A stretch of 64,000 nt of DNA from assembly GCF_019931275.1 (NCBI RefSeq), contig NZ_JAIOTY010000002.1, positions 1,142,631 to 1,206,630 on the forward strand, written 5' to 3'. A model generated the notes under the pieces. That model was given only the letters and a program-made list of their open reading frames with translations, was not told where the DNA came from and made no database searches. This DNA is from Nitratidesulfovibrio sp. SRB-5. GTDB lineage: Bacteria; Desulfobacterota; Desulfovibrionia; Desulfovibrionales; Desulfovibrionaceae. This document shows, piece after piece, positions 1 to 10,218 of this stretch. Within the stretch, counting starts at the first letter, position 1. Every line of letters begins with the position of its first letter. The translations under genes were made by a program, and so were the position numbers.

Positions 1-1437
<1,437 letters not shown>

Positions 1438-1541
1438 TTCTTCTCTACACTTCCTTTCCACCCTGTTTGATTACAACTTTCGGTCCCGGCCGATGTGGCG
1501 GCGCAAAATAGCCAGCCTTGCCGGACGGTGACCAGAAATTT

Positions 1542-1660
1542 GTGCTGGTGTCCATGGAGGAGGGGGTACACCCGATCCCATTCCGAACTCGGAAGTTAAG
1601 CCCTCCATCGCCGATGATACTGCGTACTCTTGCGTGGGAAAGTAGGCCGATGCCAGCACT
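1542..1660 (+). rRNA. rrf: 5S ribosomal RNA
   Basis: A 5S rRNA lies about 100 bp after 23S in the usual bacterial operon order. The conserved internal segment cccattccgaactcggaag is present, and the two ends (gtgctggtg and tgccagcact) can pair as the terminal helix. No tRNA is seen between 23S and 5S or after 5S. Ends are placed by the terminal helix and are approximate by a few bases. Confidence 0.95.
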
Positions 1661-1705
1661 TATTTTCACAGGGATACGAGAAATCGCATCCCTACCCATC
1701 ACGCG

Positions 1706-1737
1706 AAAGGCCCCGGTGAGAAATCACCGGGGCCTTC
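1706..1737 (+). terminator. rRNA operon intrinsic terminator
   Basis: Arms aaggccccggtg and caccggggcctt enclose a short loop about 50 bp after 5S rRNA. The downstream U tract is weak (ttcgtg), but position and stem strength support termination of the rRNA operon here. Confidence 0.75.
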
Positions 1738-1839
1738 GTGCGTTTAACGGGCATGAGCCCGGACGCCGGGCGGGTGTCATTATCGAGGGCGGCGACACCG
1801 AGAGGACAGGGCCCGAACGTGGCGCACTTTCAGGCCTGG

Positions 1840-1875
1840 TGTGTGATTCGGAGTGGCACCGGGGCGAATCACACA
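1840..1875. repeat. 11-bp inverted repeat between rRNA and chemoreceptor
   Basis: Perfect arms tgtgtgattcg (1840-1850) and cgaatcacaca (1865-1875) with a 14-bp loop lie in the roughly 320-bp stretch between the rRNA terminator and the chemoreceptor gene. No open frame covers it. It could be an operator or a structured RNA element; nothing in the sequence decides this. The rest of 1738-2060 holds a GATATCAC motif (1931-1938) and a leader hairpin. Confidence 0.4.
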
Positions 1876-2005
1876 GGCTTGAGCAGCCTTGCAGCGGTGC
1901 GTATGCAAGTGTCTACTGATAAAAGGTAGGGATATCACTCATTGCCAGAGCGGGGCGCAACGCTTAGGTTGGTAACATAGTAACTGCCTGTGCGCACGAA
2001 CGCTT

Positions 2006-2034
2006 GGCCGCCTCATGGCGGCCCTTTATTTCAT
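2006..2034 (+). terminator. terminator-like hairpin in the chemoreceptor leader
   Basis: Arms ggccgcc (2006-2012) and ggcggcc (2017-2023) with a tcat loop are followed by ctttatttcat. The hairpin ends about 27 bp before the chemoreceptor ATG. It may terminate an upstream small transcript or attenuate the chemoreceptor gene. Confidence 0.5.
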
Positions 2035-2060
2035 CCTTCGTCGGTTGCCTTGGGGGGAAC

Positions 2061-3869
2061 ATGTTCCGCAAGTTTACCATCGCCAAACGCATCTATGCCC
2101 TGTTCGCCATCATGACCCTGTTTCTGGCAGGAATGGCCATGGGGTTGTATCAGGTGGCGGACCACATTGCCGGGGCGGGCATCGCCACGGCCAAAGAGAC
2201 CATGCTTTCGGCCGAGAAAAACCGCATTCAGGCGCTGACCCACTCGCTGGCTGTGTCCCTTGGTGATCTTGCAACAGGGCTTGGCGAGGAAGAGCAGCGG
2301 TCCGTCATTGCCAGGGGGATCGAGCGGGTGCGTTTTGACGCGGACCAGTCCGGTTACTTCTACGTCTACAAGGGTACGGTGAGCGCCGCGCACCCCGTGC
2401 AGAAACAACTGGTGGGCAAGGACCTGGGCGACACCAAGGACCGCGAGGGCAAGTACTACGTGCGCGAGCTGTCCCGCGTGGCATCTGCCGGGGGCGGCTT
2501 CGTGACCTTCGTGTTCCCCAAGCCGGGCATGGGCGACCAGCCCAAGCTGGGCTATGCCGAAAGCATTCCCGGCACTCCCTTCTGGGTGGGTACGGGCATC
2601 TACCTTGACAATATCCAGGCTGCCGAAGCGCAGGTGGCCGCTTCGATGGAGCAGGTGCGCACCCGCGAGGTGTTGTACACATACGCCGTCGTGTTGGGCC
2701 TGCTGCTCCTGGTGGGTCTGCCGGTGGCCTATCTGCTGGCCCGCTCCATCGTGCTGCCGCTGCGCGAGGCCACCCGCACCGCGCAGGACATCGCGGCGGG
2801 TGATCTTGACCGTCACATCGCCGTGGAGGGCGAGGACGAGGTCTCCGCCTTGCAGTCGGCCCTGGATGTGATGGTCACCACCCTGCGCGGCAATATCGAG
2901 CGCATGAGCGCCCAGCAGAACGAGGCCCGTCGCCTGGCCGAAAGCGCCAGCGAGGCCGCCCGCAATGCCGATGAGCAGGCCCGCGCCGCCATGGCCTCCA
3001 AGGAGGGCATGCTGGAGGCGGCTGCACGCCTGCAGCGCATGACCGAGGACCTTGGCGTGTCCGCGCGCGAACTGGCCAGCCGCTCGGCCACGCTGTCCGA
3101 GGGCTCGCGCTCGCAGACCACCCGCGTGGCTGAAACCGCCACCGCCATGGAGCAGATGAACGCCTCGGTCATGGACGTGGCCCGCAGCGCCGCCGATGCC
3201 GCCCGCGAGACGGAAGCCTCGCGCGAGCGGGCCCGCCAGGGGGCCGAGGCCGTTACCGCCACCATGGACGCCATGGGCGAACTGCGCCAGCTTGCCGAAA
3301 GTCTGCACGAGAACATGCGCAGGCTGGGCGGCCAGTCCGAGGCCATCGGCACGGTCATGAGCGTCATCAACGACATTGCGGACCAGACCAACCTGCTGGC
3401 CCTCAATGCCGCCATCGAGGCGGCCCGCGCCGGTGATGCCGGGCGCGGATTCGCCGTGGTGGCCGACGAGGTGCGCAAGCTGGCCGAAAAGACCATGAAC
3501 GCCACCCGCGAGGTGGGAGAGACCATCAAGGGCATCCAGTCGCTGACCGAGGCCAACGCCCGCAGCATGGACGATTCGCTGCGGGCCATGGAACTGGCGG
3601 AGCGCCGTTCCGCCGATTCCGGCGAAGTGCTGCGCGGCATTCTGGATATGGCCGTGCGCGTCACCGGGCAGGTGCAGGCCATTGCCGCGGCGGCAGAGCA
3701 GCAGTCCGCCGCGTCGGAGCAGATTACCCGCAGCCTTGCGCAGGTGGACGGGATTGCCCGTGACAATGGGCGACTGGTTACCGAAGAGGACAAGGAAATC
3801 CGTGACCTGGGGCGCATGGCCGAACAACTGCGCGGGCTGGTGACGGAGTTGCAGCGCAAGGCCGGATAG
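2061..3869 (+). CDS. methyl-accepting chemotaxis protein with a Cache-type sensor
   Basis: A 602-residue inner-membrane chemoreceptor that would sense a small periplasmic ligand and control the CheA kinase. It has a first membrane segment (about residues 8-30) and a periplasmic single-Cache-like domain (about 35-200) with the Cache-like stretch [10 protein letters not shown] second membrane segment lies near 206-230. A HAMP linker and a long coiled-coil signalling domain follow, with the hallmark hairpin tip [20 protein letters not shown]. No C-terminal CheR-tethering pentapeptide is seen. The ATG at 2061 is chosen over one 57 bp upstream because a ggggggaa ribosome-binding site precedes it and the protein then starts with a typical basic-hydrophobic terminus. 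It is monocistronic, with a hairpin in its leader and a terminator after it. The ligand cannot be told from sequence. Confidence 0.93.
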   Translation: MFRKFTIAKRIYALFAIMTLFLAGMAMGLYQVADHIAGAGIATAKETMLSAEKNRIQALTHSLAVSLGDLATGLGEEEQRSVIARGIERVRFDADQSGYFYVYKGTVSAAHPVQKQLVGKDLGDTKDREGKYYVRELSRVASAGGGFVTFVFPKPGMGDQPKLGYAESIPGTPFWVGTGIYLDNIQAAEAQVAASMEQVRTREVLYTYAVVLGLLLLVGLPVAYLLARSIVLPLREATRTAQDIAAGDLDRHIAVEGEDEVSALQSALDVMVTTLRGNIERMSAQQNEARRLAESASEAARNADEQARAAMASKEGMLEAAARLQRMTEDLGVSARELASRSATLSEGSRSQTTRVAETATAMEQMNASVMDVARSAADAARETEASRERARQGAEAVTATMDAMGELRQLAESLHENMRRLGGQSEAIGTVMSVINDIADQTNLLALNAAIEAARAGDAGRGFAVVADEVRKLAEKTMNATREVGETIKGIQSLTEANARSMDDSLRAMELAERRSADSGEVLRGILDMAVRVTGQVQAIAAAAEQQSAASEQITRSLAQVDGIARDNGRLVTEEDKEIRDLGRMAEQLRGLVTELQRKAG

Positions 3870-3982
3870 CCGATGCGTTGCCGGGCGATGCGTTGACGGC
3901 CGAGGGTCCGGTTGCGCCGGGCCAGGCCCCGTACACGGGAGCCGTATCCGGATCCGTTCATGGGTTCGACATTGTTTCATGA

Positions 3983-4014
3983 CGAAAGCGCCCCGCATGA
4001 CGGGGCGTTTTTCG
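3983..4014 (+). terminator. terminator of the chemoreceptor gene
   Basis: Stem gcgcccc...ggggcg (near 3988-4006) is followed by tttttcgtttt: a strong stem and U tract about 115 bp after the stop codon. Confidence 0.8.
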
Positions 4015-4105
4015 TTTTATGGCGTTAGCCGGTTGAGGGCGCGCAGCGACTGAAACAGAGCCCCCCCCCGCGATTCGGGTGATTTTGATTGGCATACCGG
4101 CGCGG

Positions 4106-4393
4106 CTACAGTCCTTGCAGCGCTGCAAGCGCTGGGGCGGTCATGGACGCGGTGAATTCGGTCACCGCGCAGGTTGCCACCCCGGCCACGCGAAACGGGT
4201 CGCGCTCCAGCCAGGCGTCCAGGCTGGCCCTGTCGCCGGATGCCAGGATGATTCCGCCGGTTCGGGGCGTCTTGCGTCCGGATGCCAGAAAGACACCGGC
4301 CGCGTAACCCTCACGCAGCCAGGCCACATGGGCGTCCAGCAGGGCATCCACCTGGTCCAGCGGCTTCACGTAGACAAGCGAGACGATGAACAT
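4106..4393 (-). CDS. YciI-like small protein
   Basis: A 95-residue cytoplasmic protein with the YciI/muconolactone-isomerase-like ferredoxin fold pattern: an N-terminal strand MFIVSLVYVK, a helix with AHVAWLREGYAAGVFLASG, and a conserved segment TPRTGGIILA. Family members are small dimeric proteins, some suspected of hydrolase or dehydrochlorinase-like chemistry, but most have no known substrate. The start is supported by aaggag seven bases upstream of ATG. It lies about 90 bp downstream of smsB on the same strand and could be co-transcribed with it, but no functional link is evident. Confidence 0.8.
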   Translation of the reverse strand: MFIVSLVYVKPLDQVDALLDAHVAWLREGYAAGVFLASGRKTPRTGGIILASGDRASLDAWLERDPFRVAGVATCAVTEFTASMTAPALAALQGL

Positions 4394-4482
4394 GGCTGCT
4401 CCTTGCGTTGGCCTGCAAAGAACCGGGCCCGGAGCATGCTGCGTCCGGGCCCGAGGTGCGTGCGTGGTGTGGCGCCTGTCGC

Positions 4483-5649
4483 CTACATGGCGTCGCTGGC
4501 GTCCAACTGGTTGATCTGGTCTTCCACGGCCTGTTCCAGTTCGCGGGGCAGGCCCATGATGTCCACGTTCAGGAAGCCGCGCACGATGGTCGAGGTGGCT
4601 TCGTCCTCGTCCAGGCCGCGCGCCATGAGGTATTCGATCTCTTCCTGCGCGATCTTGCCGACGGCGGCCTCGTGGGACAGTTCCACGCCGTCCACGGTGC
4701 CTTCCAGTTCCGGAATGGCATGGATGACGCCGTTGCCCAGGATCAGCCCCTTGCACTCCAGGTGGCCGCGCGCGGGCACCTGGTAGGCGCCGATGTGCCC
4801 CCGGTTGATGATGGTGCCGCCGGTGGTCAGGGTGCGGGCGATGATTTCGCCGCGGGTGTCGGGCGCGTTGAGCAGGATGCGGTTGCCCGTATCCACGTAC
4901 GAGCCTTCCGGCGCCACGATGACCGAGTTGAACCGCGCCACCGACCCGCGCCCGGCAAGGGTGAGGGTGGGGTACATCTGCAAGTCCTTCACGGGCTTGA
5001 GCAGCACGTAGTTGTTCACCAGCACCGCGTCTTCCTCGAGCATGCCGGCGGAACGCGGACGCACCGCCGTGTCTTCGCCCCAGTTGTGGATCATGGTGAA
5101 GGTGAGCTTGCCGCCCTTGTGCACGAAGAATTCGGAAATGCCCAGGTGCGCCGCCTCTCGCGTGCCGTGGGCAGTGGCGCAGCCGGTGATGATGTGCATC
5201 TCCGCGCCTTCTTCCACGATGACCACGTTGTGCACGTTCTGGCCCACGCCATTGCCCTTGATGAACAGGCACGACTGCACGGGCGCTTCGATCCTGGCCC
5301 CCTTGCGGGCGCGGATGAAGTAGCCGCCGTGCAGGTGTTCCGCCGCCGCGCGGGTGTATTCGTCGCGGTTGGGGTCCACCATCTTCCAGAAGTACTGCGG
5401 CAGGCCGTCATAGGTCTTGAGGGCCTGCTTGATGTCCATCAGTTCCAGGCCTTCCTGGGTGGACTGGCAGTGCACGCCGCTGTGGTTCATGTGCATGAAC
5501 GAGCCGCTGCGTTCCTTGGCATTCACGTCGATGCCCGCGTACAGCAGCCGCTTGCGGTCGAATTCGTCCAGCGTGGAAAGGTCGGGGATGGTGTCTGCCT
5601 GCGCCCCTTCGAAGCTGTAGCGCGTAAGGTCTACGTTCTTGAAAGCCAT
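4483..5649 (-). CDS. smsB: SufB/SufD-type Fe-S scaffold subunit (SmsB-like)
   Basis: A 388-residue SufB/SufD-family protein that with its ATPase partner forms an iron-sulfur cluster scaffold in the cytoplasm. The body shows the right-handed beta-helix pattern of the family (for example IVAPEGSYVDTGNRILLNAP and GHLECKGLILGNGVIHAIPELEG) and a C-terminal helical region ending in DQINQLDASDAM. It is shorter than E. coli SufB (about 495 residues), and no sufA, sufS, sufE or second sufD copy is adjacent. That fits the minimal two-gene SmsCB arrangement of many anaerobes. The ATG at 5649 is chosen because aaggagg lies inside the end of the upstream ATPase gene, only 2 bp separates the genes, and a frame extending further upstream overlaps that gene. 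Translation is probably coupled. Confidence 0.88.
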   Translation of the reverse strand: MAFKNVDLTRYSFEGAQADTIPDLSTLDEFDRKRLLYAGIDVNAKERSGSFMHMNHSGVHCQSTQEGLELMDIKQALKTYDGLPQYFWKMVDPNRDEYTRAAAEHLHGGYFIRARKGARIEAPVQSCLFIKGNGVGQNVHNVVIVEEGAEMHIITGCATAHGTREAAHLGISEFFVHKGGKLTFTMIHNWGEDTAVRPRSAGMLEEDAVLVNNYVLLKPVKDLQMYPTLTLAGRGSVARFNSVIVAPEGSYVDTGNRILLNAPDTRGEIIARTLTTGGTIINRGHIGAYQVPARGHLECKGLILGNGVIHAIPELEGTVDGVELSHEAAVGKIAQEEIEYLMARGLDEDEATSTIVRGFLNVDIMGLPRELEQAVEDQINQLDASDAM

Positions 5650-5651
5650 GG

Positions 5652-6440
5652 CTACAGCGCCTCCTTGATCTGGCCGAGCGAAGTGTCGCTGTCGAGACAG
5701 CGCAGGCATTCCTGGTAGCCGTACTTGCTGACGTGGTCGAGGATGTCGCGGGGCCGCGCCTCGCAGCACAGGTGCCCGTCGTACATCACCTGGCCGCGGT
5801 CGGCGTTGACGTATTCGAGAATGTAGCCGGTGTGGGTGATTATCAGGCCGGAGGTCTTGCAGCGGGCCTTCTGCTGCTTCATCGAGCAGGACGCCGGGGG
5901 CATGCCGTCCAGCAACTGGCGGGCAGTCTGGCCGATGAGGGCCATGTTCTCGAGGTCAACGCCAGATTCCGGCTCGTCGAACAGCACCAGGTCGGGCCGC
6001 TGGGCCATGAGCTGGAGCATTTCGGACCGCTTGATCTCGCCGCCGGAGAACCCGGCGTTGACGTCGCGCTCCAGGAACCTGTCGAAATTCACCTTGCGCG
6101 CCAGGTCTTCCACGTCGATCTCGCGGCCACGCGCGCACATGTTCACCAGCAGTCCGGTCTTCAGGCCGTGGATGGTGGGCGGGCGCTGGAACGACATGCC
6201 GATGCCGAGGCGGGCGCGCTCGTACATGGGGGCATGGGTGATGTCCTGCCCCTTGAAGAGTATCTGGCCCTGGGTGACGGTATAGTTGGCGAAGCCCATG
6301 AGGGTCATGAGCAGGGTGGTCTTGCCGGAGCCGTTGGGACCGAACAGGATGAAGGTCTCGCCGGCTTCTATCTTGAGATCGATGCCTTTCAGAACCTCTA
6401 CGTCGCCGATGCAGACGTGCAGGTCGCGTATTTCGAGCAT
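5652..6440 (-). CDS. smsC: SufC-type ABC ATPase (SmsC-like)
   Basis: A 262-residue soluble ABC ATPase that powers Fe-S assembly on the adjacent SufB/D-type scaffold. Visible motifs are Walker A GPNGSGKTT, the SufC-type signature FSGGEIKRSEM, Walker B DLVLFDEPESGVD, and the H-loop histidine in IITHTGYI. A short extra segment with two cysteines (near SCSMKQQKARC) sits between Walker B and the H-loop. It is not typical of E. coli SufC, and a role in metal or redox sensing is only a guess. It is first gene of a smsC-smsB operon; a candidate promoter lies about 140 bp upstream. Confidence 0.92.
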   Translation of the reverse strand: MLEIRDLHVCIGDVEVLKGIDLKIEAGETFILFGPNGSGKTTLLMTLMGFANYTVTQGQILFKGQDITHAPMYERARLGIGMSFQRPPTIHGLKTGLLVNMCARGREIDVEDLARKVNFDRFLERDVNAGFSGGEIKRSEMLQLMAQRPDLVLFDEPESGVDLENMALIGQTARQLLDGMPPASCSMKQQKARCKTSGLIITHTGYILEYVNADRGQVMYDGHLCCEARPRDILDHVSKYGYQECLRCLDSDTSLGQIKEAL

Positions 6441-6579
6441 GATGGACCCCTTGCGATGTTTTGCGCGATGCGCGGCCCGGTGCGGGCGCCCGTCCTTGTT
6501 GCCCCTTGCCCCGTTTGCAGTGGCGACGGGAAGGCGGGGCGGGCGAAAACGGCGCGAGCCGCCGCGCGGCAGCCCGAAA

Positions 6580-6608
6580 CTTATGCGGCATACCCCCCGG
6601 TAAGTCAA
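6580..6608 (-). promoter_or_regulatory. candidate sigma-70 promoter for smsCB
   Basis: On the minus strand a -35 TTGACT (6608-6603) and a -10 CATAAG (6585-6580) are separated by 17 bp, the ideal spacing. This would give a leader of about 135 nt before smsC. No clear Rrf2/IscR-type palindrome was recognised beside it. Confidence 0.5.
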
Positions 6609-6652
6609 TGCGAGGAACCCTGCGGAAAACGTGAGGAAGCACTCGCAACAGT

Positions 6653-6688
6653 GCGGAAAGGTCGGCGGAAAGGCGGGCGGAAAGGCGG
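6653..6688. repeat. 12-bp tandem repeat, three units
   Basis: Units gcggaaaggtcg, gcggaaaggcgg and gcggaaaggcgg lie head to tail in the 386-bp gap (6441-6826) between smsC and the rhomboid gene. Apart from this repeat and the smsCB promoter candidate, nothing else was recognised in the gap. Confidence 0.7.
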
Positions 6689-6826
6689 GAGCGGCGACGG
6701 TGCCAGGAGGGGGCGAGGGGGCTAGGGGGCGAGGGCGGGCAGGGTGGACGTCCGATCGGCGGCGCGGCAACCGCCACTACCGGCAGGGCGTCAGGATGTG
6801 CGGAACGGGAGGGGGCAGCCGTGCCG

Positions 6827-7570
6827 CTATGCCTCGGGATCGTGCGGCGCCCGGATGACGCCCCGGCCCCGGCCCTCCGGAAAATGGCAGTAGTAGCAGC
6901 GCCCCTTCTGGCGGAACAGCGGCAGCAGCACGAACCCGGCCACGAAGCCGCCCAGGTGCGCCCACCAGGCGATGCCCGCGCCGTCGCTGCCCAGGGATGA
7001 CAGACCCGACAGCAGCTGCGTGACGAACCAGATGCCCAGGTAGACCACGGCGGGCAGGTCGAAGATCAGCGGGATGAACAGCAGCGGCACCAGCGTGGTG
7101 ACCCGCGCGTGCGGATACAGCAGGAAGTACCCGCCCAGCACCCCGGCGATGGCCCCGGACGCCCCAACCACCGGCACCGTGGACGAGGCGGAAAAGACCA
7201 TGTGCGTCAGCAGCGCCGCCAGCCCGCAGGTCAGGTAGAATATCGTGAAGCGCACCGGCCCCATGACGTCTTCGATGTTGTCGCCGAAGATCCACAGCGT
7301 CCACATGTTCACCAGAAAGTGGCCCCAGCCGCCGTGCAGGAACATGTGCGCGACAAAGGCGATGAAACCCCCCGGCGGGTAGCCGGAGGTCAGCGCCCAG
7401 TCCGGGTGGGCGAAGCGGGCGGGCACCACCCCCATGAAGTGGAACAGGCGCAGGGTTTCGCCGGGCGTCAGCGTCTGTTGCCACAGGAATATGGCCAGGT
7501 TGGCGGCAAGAATGCACCACACCGCCCAGGGGGTGTGCACGCGGGGAATGGTGTCGCGCAGGGGGAACAT
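6827..7570 (-). CDS. rhomboid-family intramembrane serine protease
   Basis: A 247-residue polytopic membrane protease expected to cleave transmembrane segments of other membrane proteins. The rhomboid signature is complete: H84xxxN88 (HFLVN), the serine motif G136-A-S138-G with the nucleophile Ser138, and the partner His205 in WWAHLGGF. Six membrane segments can be drawn. The C-terminal cytoplasmic tail has a CYYC motif (Cys225, Cys228), possibly metal-binding. Its ATG lies 11 bp after the stop of the pseudouridine synthase-CoaE gene on the same strand, so the two are probably co-transcribed. No dedicated substrate is apparent nearby. Confidence 0.92.
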   Translation of the reverse strand: MFPLRDTIPRVHTPWAVWCILAANLAIFLWQQTLTPGETLRLFHFMGVVPARFAHPDWALTSGYPPGGFIAFVAHMFLHGGWGHFLVNMWTLWIFGDNIEDVMGPVRFTIFYLTCGLAALLTHMVFSASSTVPVVGASGAIAGVLGGYFLLYPHARVTTLVPLLFIPLIFDLPAVVYLGIWFVTQLLSGLSSLGSDGAGIAWWAHLGGFVAGFVLLPLFRQKGRCYYCHFPEGRGRGVIRAPHDPEA

Positions 7571-7581
7571 GCGCTAGCGTC

Positions 7582-9258
7582 TCATGCCTGCCACAGCGAG
7601 GCAAGGTGGTCGGCGGCGCGGGCATCGCGCGCTGCGCGCAGGCGGGCCAGTTCGGCCAACAGGCCGCGTGCCCGGCGGGTCAGGTCTTCCGGCGTGCCGG
7701 AATTGTCCACCACAAGGTGGCAGGCGCGCATCTTGTCCGCCTCCGGCCATTGCCAGGCCTCCATGGCGGCGATCATGTCCGGCGGCCAGCCGCGATGCGT
7801 TTCCAGCCTGCGGGCACGCTCGGCGAAGGGGCAGTGCACGCCGACAAGGAGGATATTCGGCAGGATGTTCGGCTGCGTGCCCGCCTTCCAGCCCGCCTCC
7901 AGGAACAGCGGCACCTCGGCCACGGCCACGGGCGCACCCGAGGCTTCGGCCTGCGCGAAGAATGCGTCCATGTCGTGCCGGGCCAGGGGGTGGATCATGT
8001 CTTCCACCTCGCGGCGCAGGGCGGCGTCCGCCTGCATGGCCGCGAACAGGGCGCGCTTGTCCACCGGTCCGGCGGGGTCGGGCACGAAGCGGTCGCCGTA
8101 GCGTCCCCGCAGCAGATGATGCCCGCCGCAGCCCGGCTCGTACAGTCGGGCCACGGCCGCGTCGGCGCTCCACACCGGCAGGCCCGCCTCGCCCAACTGG
8201 CGCACAAGGGCCGACTTGCCGCAACCCGGCGAGCCGGTCACCACCACCCGCTGCATGCGCCGCGACAGGCGCAGGGCCAGCGCGGCGAAGTCCGGCGGGG
8301 GCGGGCAGGTGAAGTGCATGTCCCTGTCCGTTTCCGGATGCCGGAACGACAGGCGCCAGGCGTGCAGCATCTGGCGCGAGGGAAAGTCCGGCAGTTCGCC
8401 CGCTGCGGGCGGCACGGCTTCCGACGGGCCGTACACCGCGTCCTGCCACAGGGGGTGGCCCAGGTGGGCCATGTGCACCCGTATCTGATGCGTACGTCCG
8501 GTGAAGATGCGCACCGCCACCAGGGCAAAGCGTCCGTCCGGGTCCGCCAGCAGCACCCGCCATGCCGATCGGGCGGGCTTGCCGCCGCGGTTTTCCGGCA
8601 CCACGGCCATCTTCACCTTGTGCAGCGGGTGGCGGCCAATGGGGGCCTCCAGTTCGCCCTGTGCCTTGGGCACGCCGTGCACCAGAGCCAGATATTCCTT
8701 GTGCACCTGCCGCTCTGCAAAGGCGCGTGACAGTTCCAGCCGCACGGCCTCTGTCAGGGCCACCAGAAGAAGGCCGCTGGTGTCCTTGTCGATGCGGTGC
8801 ACGATGCCGGGGCGAAAGCCCTCCTGCGCGGCCAGTTCGGGAAAGTGGCGCACCAGCCGGTGCACCAGCGTGCCTTCCGGGCAGCTGGGGCAGGGGTGCA
8901 CGGTGAGCCCTGCGGGCTTGTCCAGCACGGCGATGGCCGCATCGCGGTACAGCACGGCCAGATCGCCGTCTTCGGGGGTTACCTTGGCGGCGGGCACGGC
9001 CAGCGTGAGGGTTACCGTCTGGCCCGGCTCCACGCGGGTGTTGGGCACGGTGCACGCGCGGCCCTGCACTGTGGCCGCGCCGTCGCGGATGGCCCGCTTG
9101 ACCTTCTCGCGCGAGACGGCATCGCCGTGGCCGTCCCTTTCGCGCTGTTCGGCCATGGCGTCGCCCAGAAAGCGGTCCAGCCGCTGCCCGGCGTGTTCGG
9201 GGGCGACGGTGAAGGAGTGGGTGCGCGTTTCAGCCTGAGGGTGGGGTAAATTCGACAT
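7582..9258 (-). CDS. fused RluD-type pseudouridine synthase and dephospho-CoA kinase
   Basis: A 558-residue two-enzyme fusion. Residues about 15-90 form an S4-like RNA-binding region and 100-325 an RluA/RluD-family pseudouridine synthase, with catalytic Asp157 in HRIDKDTSGLLL and the RTHQIRVH motif. Residues about 335-545 are a CoaE-type dephospho-CoA kinase, with P-loop GSPGCGKS (342-349), the CoaE-like SADAAVARLY, the segment EVPLFLEAGW, and a C-terminal VVDNSGTPEDL typical of CoaE. The first half modifies uridine in 23S rRNA; the second performs the last step of coenzyme A synthesis. The two reactions have no obvious link. There is no stop or frameshift between halves, so this is a true fusion in the sequence. 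ATG 9258 is preferred to an in-frame TTG at 9267; neither has a strong ribosome-binding site. Confidence 0.9.
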   Translation of the reverse strand: MSNLPHPQAETRTHSFTVAPEHAGQRLDRFLGDAMAEQRERDGHGDAVSREKVKRAIRDGAATVQGRACTVPNTRVEPGQTVTLTLAVPAAKVTPEDGDLAVLYRDAAIAVLDKPAGLTVHPCPSCPEGTLVHRLVRHFPELAAQEGFRPGIVHRIDKDTSGLLLVALTEAVRLELSRAFAERQVHKEYLALVHGVPKAQGELEAPIGRHPLHKVKMAVVPENRGGKPARSAWRVLLADPDGRFALVAVRIFTGRTHQIRVHMAHLGHPLWQDAVYGPSEAVPPAAGELPDFPSRQMLHAWRLSFRHPETDRDMHFTCPPPPDFAALALRLSRRMQRVVVTGSPGCGKSALVRQLGEAGLPVWSADAAVARLYEPGCGGHHLLRGRYGDRFVPDPAGPVDKRALFAAMQADAALRREVEDMIHPLARHDMDAFFAQAEASGAPVAVAEVPLFLEAGWKAGTQPNILPNILLVGVHCPFAERARRLETHRGWPPDMIAAMEAWQWPEADKMRACHLVVDNSGTPEDLTRRARGLLAELARLRAARDARAADHLASLWQA

Positions 9259-9367
9259 GTTTGGCAACGGTTATGCTTTCGCTTGACCGACGGGGGCGTG
9301 TTTTTTACAACCTGTGCGTTTGGGGGGCAAGCGCCCCCGCACACCGAGACAGACAAGGAGACCTATC

Positions 9368-9994
9368 GTGGCCGTTACCGTGGTGAATCATCCGTTGGTC
9401 AAGCACAAGCTGGGCATCCTGCGCCAGCACGACGTGCCGGTAAGCGAGTTCCGGGCCATTTCCAACGAAATATGCCGCCTGCTTACCTACGAGGCCACCA
9501 AGGACCTCGAAACGGAGAAGGTTACCATACAGGGGTGGGCCGGGCCTGTCGAGGTGGACCAGATCCGCGGCAAGAAGATCACCGTGGTGCCCATCCTGCG
9601 CGCGGGCCTTGGCATGCTGGACGGCCTGCTGGACATGATTCCCGGCGCCAAGGTGAGCGTTGTGGGCATGTTCCGCAACGAGGAAACCCTTGAGCCGGTC
9701 AAGTACTACGTGAAGCTGGCCAAGAACATCGAAGAGCGCATGGCCATCATCATCGACCCCATGCTGGCCACCGGCGGCACCCTGAACGCCACCATCGACC
9801 TGTTGAAGGAAGCGGGCTGCCCGCAGATCAAGGGCCTGTTCCTGGTGGCCGCGCCGGAAGGCATCAAGAAGGTCGTGGACCGTCACCCCGACGTGGACAT
9901 CTACGTGGCGGCCGTGGACGAACGGCTCAACGAGCACGGTTACATCCTGCCCGGCCTTGGTGATGCGGGCGACAAGATATTCGGCACCAAATAG
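9368..9994 (+). CDS. upp: uracil phosphoribosyltransferase
   Basis: A 208-residue cytoplasmic enzyme that converts uracil and PRPP to UMP in pyrimidine salvage. It shows the UPRTase segment [18 protein letters not shown], the PRPP-binding loop DPMLATGGT, and the C-terminal uracil-binding region [13 protein letters not shown]; length matches the family (about 208). The start is GTG at 9368, fixed by aaggag at 9355-9360. It is divergent from the RluD-CoaE fusion gene and followed by a terminator, then by the uracil permease on the same strand. The pairing supports a shared uracil salvage role. Confidence 0.97.
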   Translation: MAVTVVNHPLVKHKLGILRQHDVPVSEFRAISNEICRLLTYEATKDLETEKVTIQGWAGPVEVDQIRGKKITVVPILRAGLGMLDGLLDMIPGAKVSVVGMFRNEETLEPVKYYVKLAKNIEERMAIIIDPMLATGGTLNATIDLLKEAGCPQIKGLFLVAAPEGIKKVVDRHPDVDIYVAAVDERLNEHGYILPGLGDAGDKIFGTK

Positions 9995-10004
9995 GGCGCA
10001 CCAC

Positions 10005-10036
10005 GGGGCGGGACAGCAAATGTCCCGCCCCTTTTT
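10005..10036 (+). terminator. terminator after upp
   Basis: Arms ggggcggga and tcccgcccc are followed by ttttt, starting 10 bp after the upp stop codon. Read-through or partial termination would control how much uraA is co-transcribed. Confidence 0.85.
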
Positions 10037-10218
10037 ACGGGGGGCCTCGCCGCTCCCCGTCGTCCCCTGCGGCACGACCCCGGCAACGGGGGCGCGCCGC
10101 ACGGACCCAGGTTTTCCGCAAGGCGGCAGGGCGGTTGCCCGAACCGCGCCGCGCAACGGCCCCGCGCCCGCGCGCCGCGCGCATGCACACACCACATCAG
10201 CACTTTTCGGAGAGGGCA

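Noticed and set aside
1926-2005. Possible cyclic di-GMP (GEMM) riboswitch in the chemoreceptor leader
   Set aside because: ggggcgcaacgc resembles one GEMM segment, but the conserved gggcaaacc and the tetraloop receptor parts are missing.
2031-3998. A 655-codon minus-strand frame opposite the chemoreceptor
   Set aside because: It mirrors the chemoreceptor codon bias and has no recognisable motif or ribosome-binding site.
5733-6725. A 330-codon plus-strand frame opposite smsC
   Set aside because: It is antisense to a complete ABC ATPase with all motifs and shows no family features of its own.
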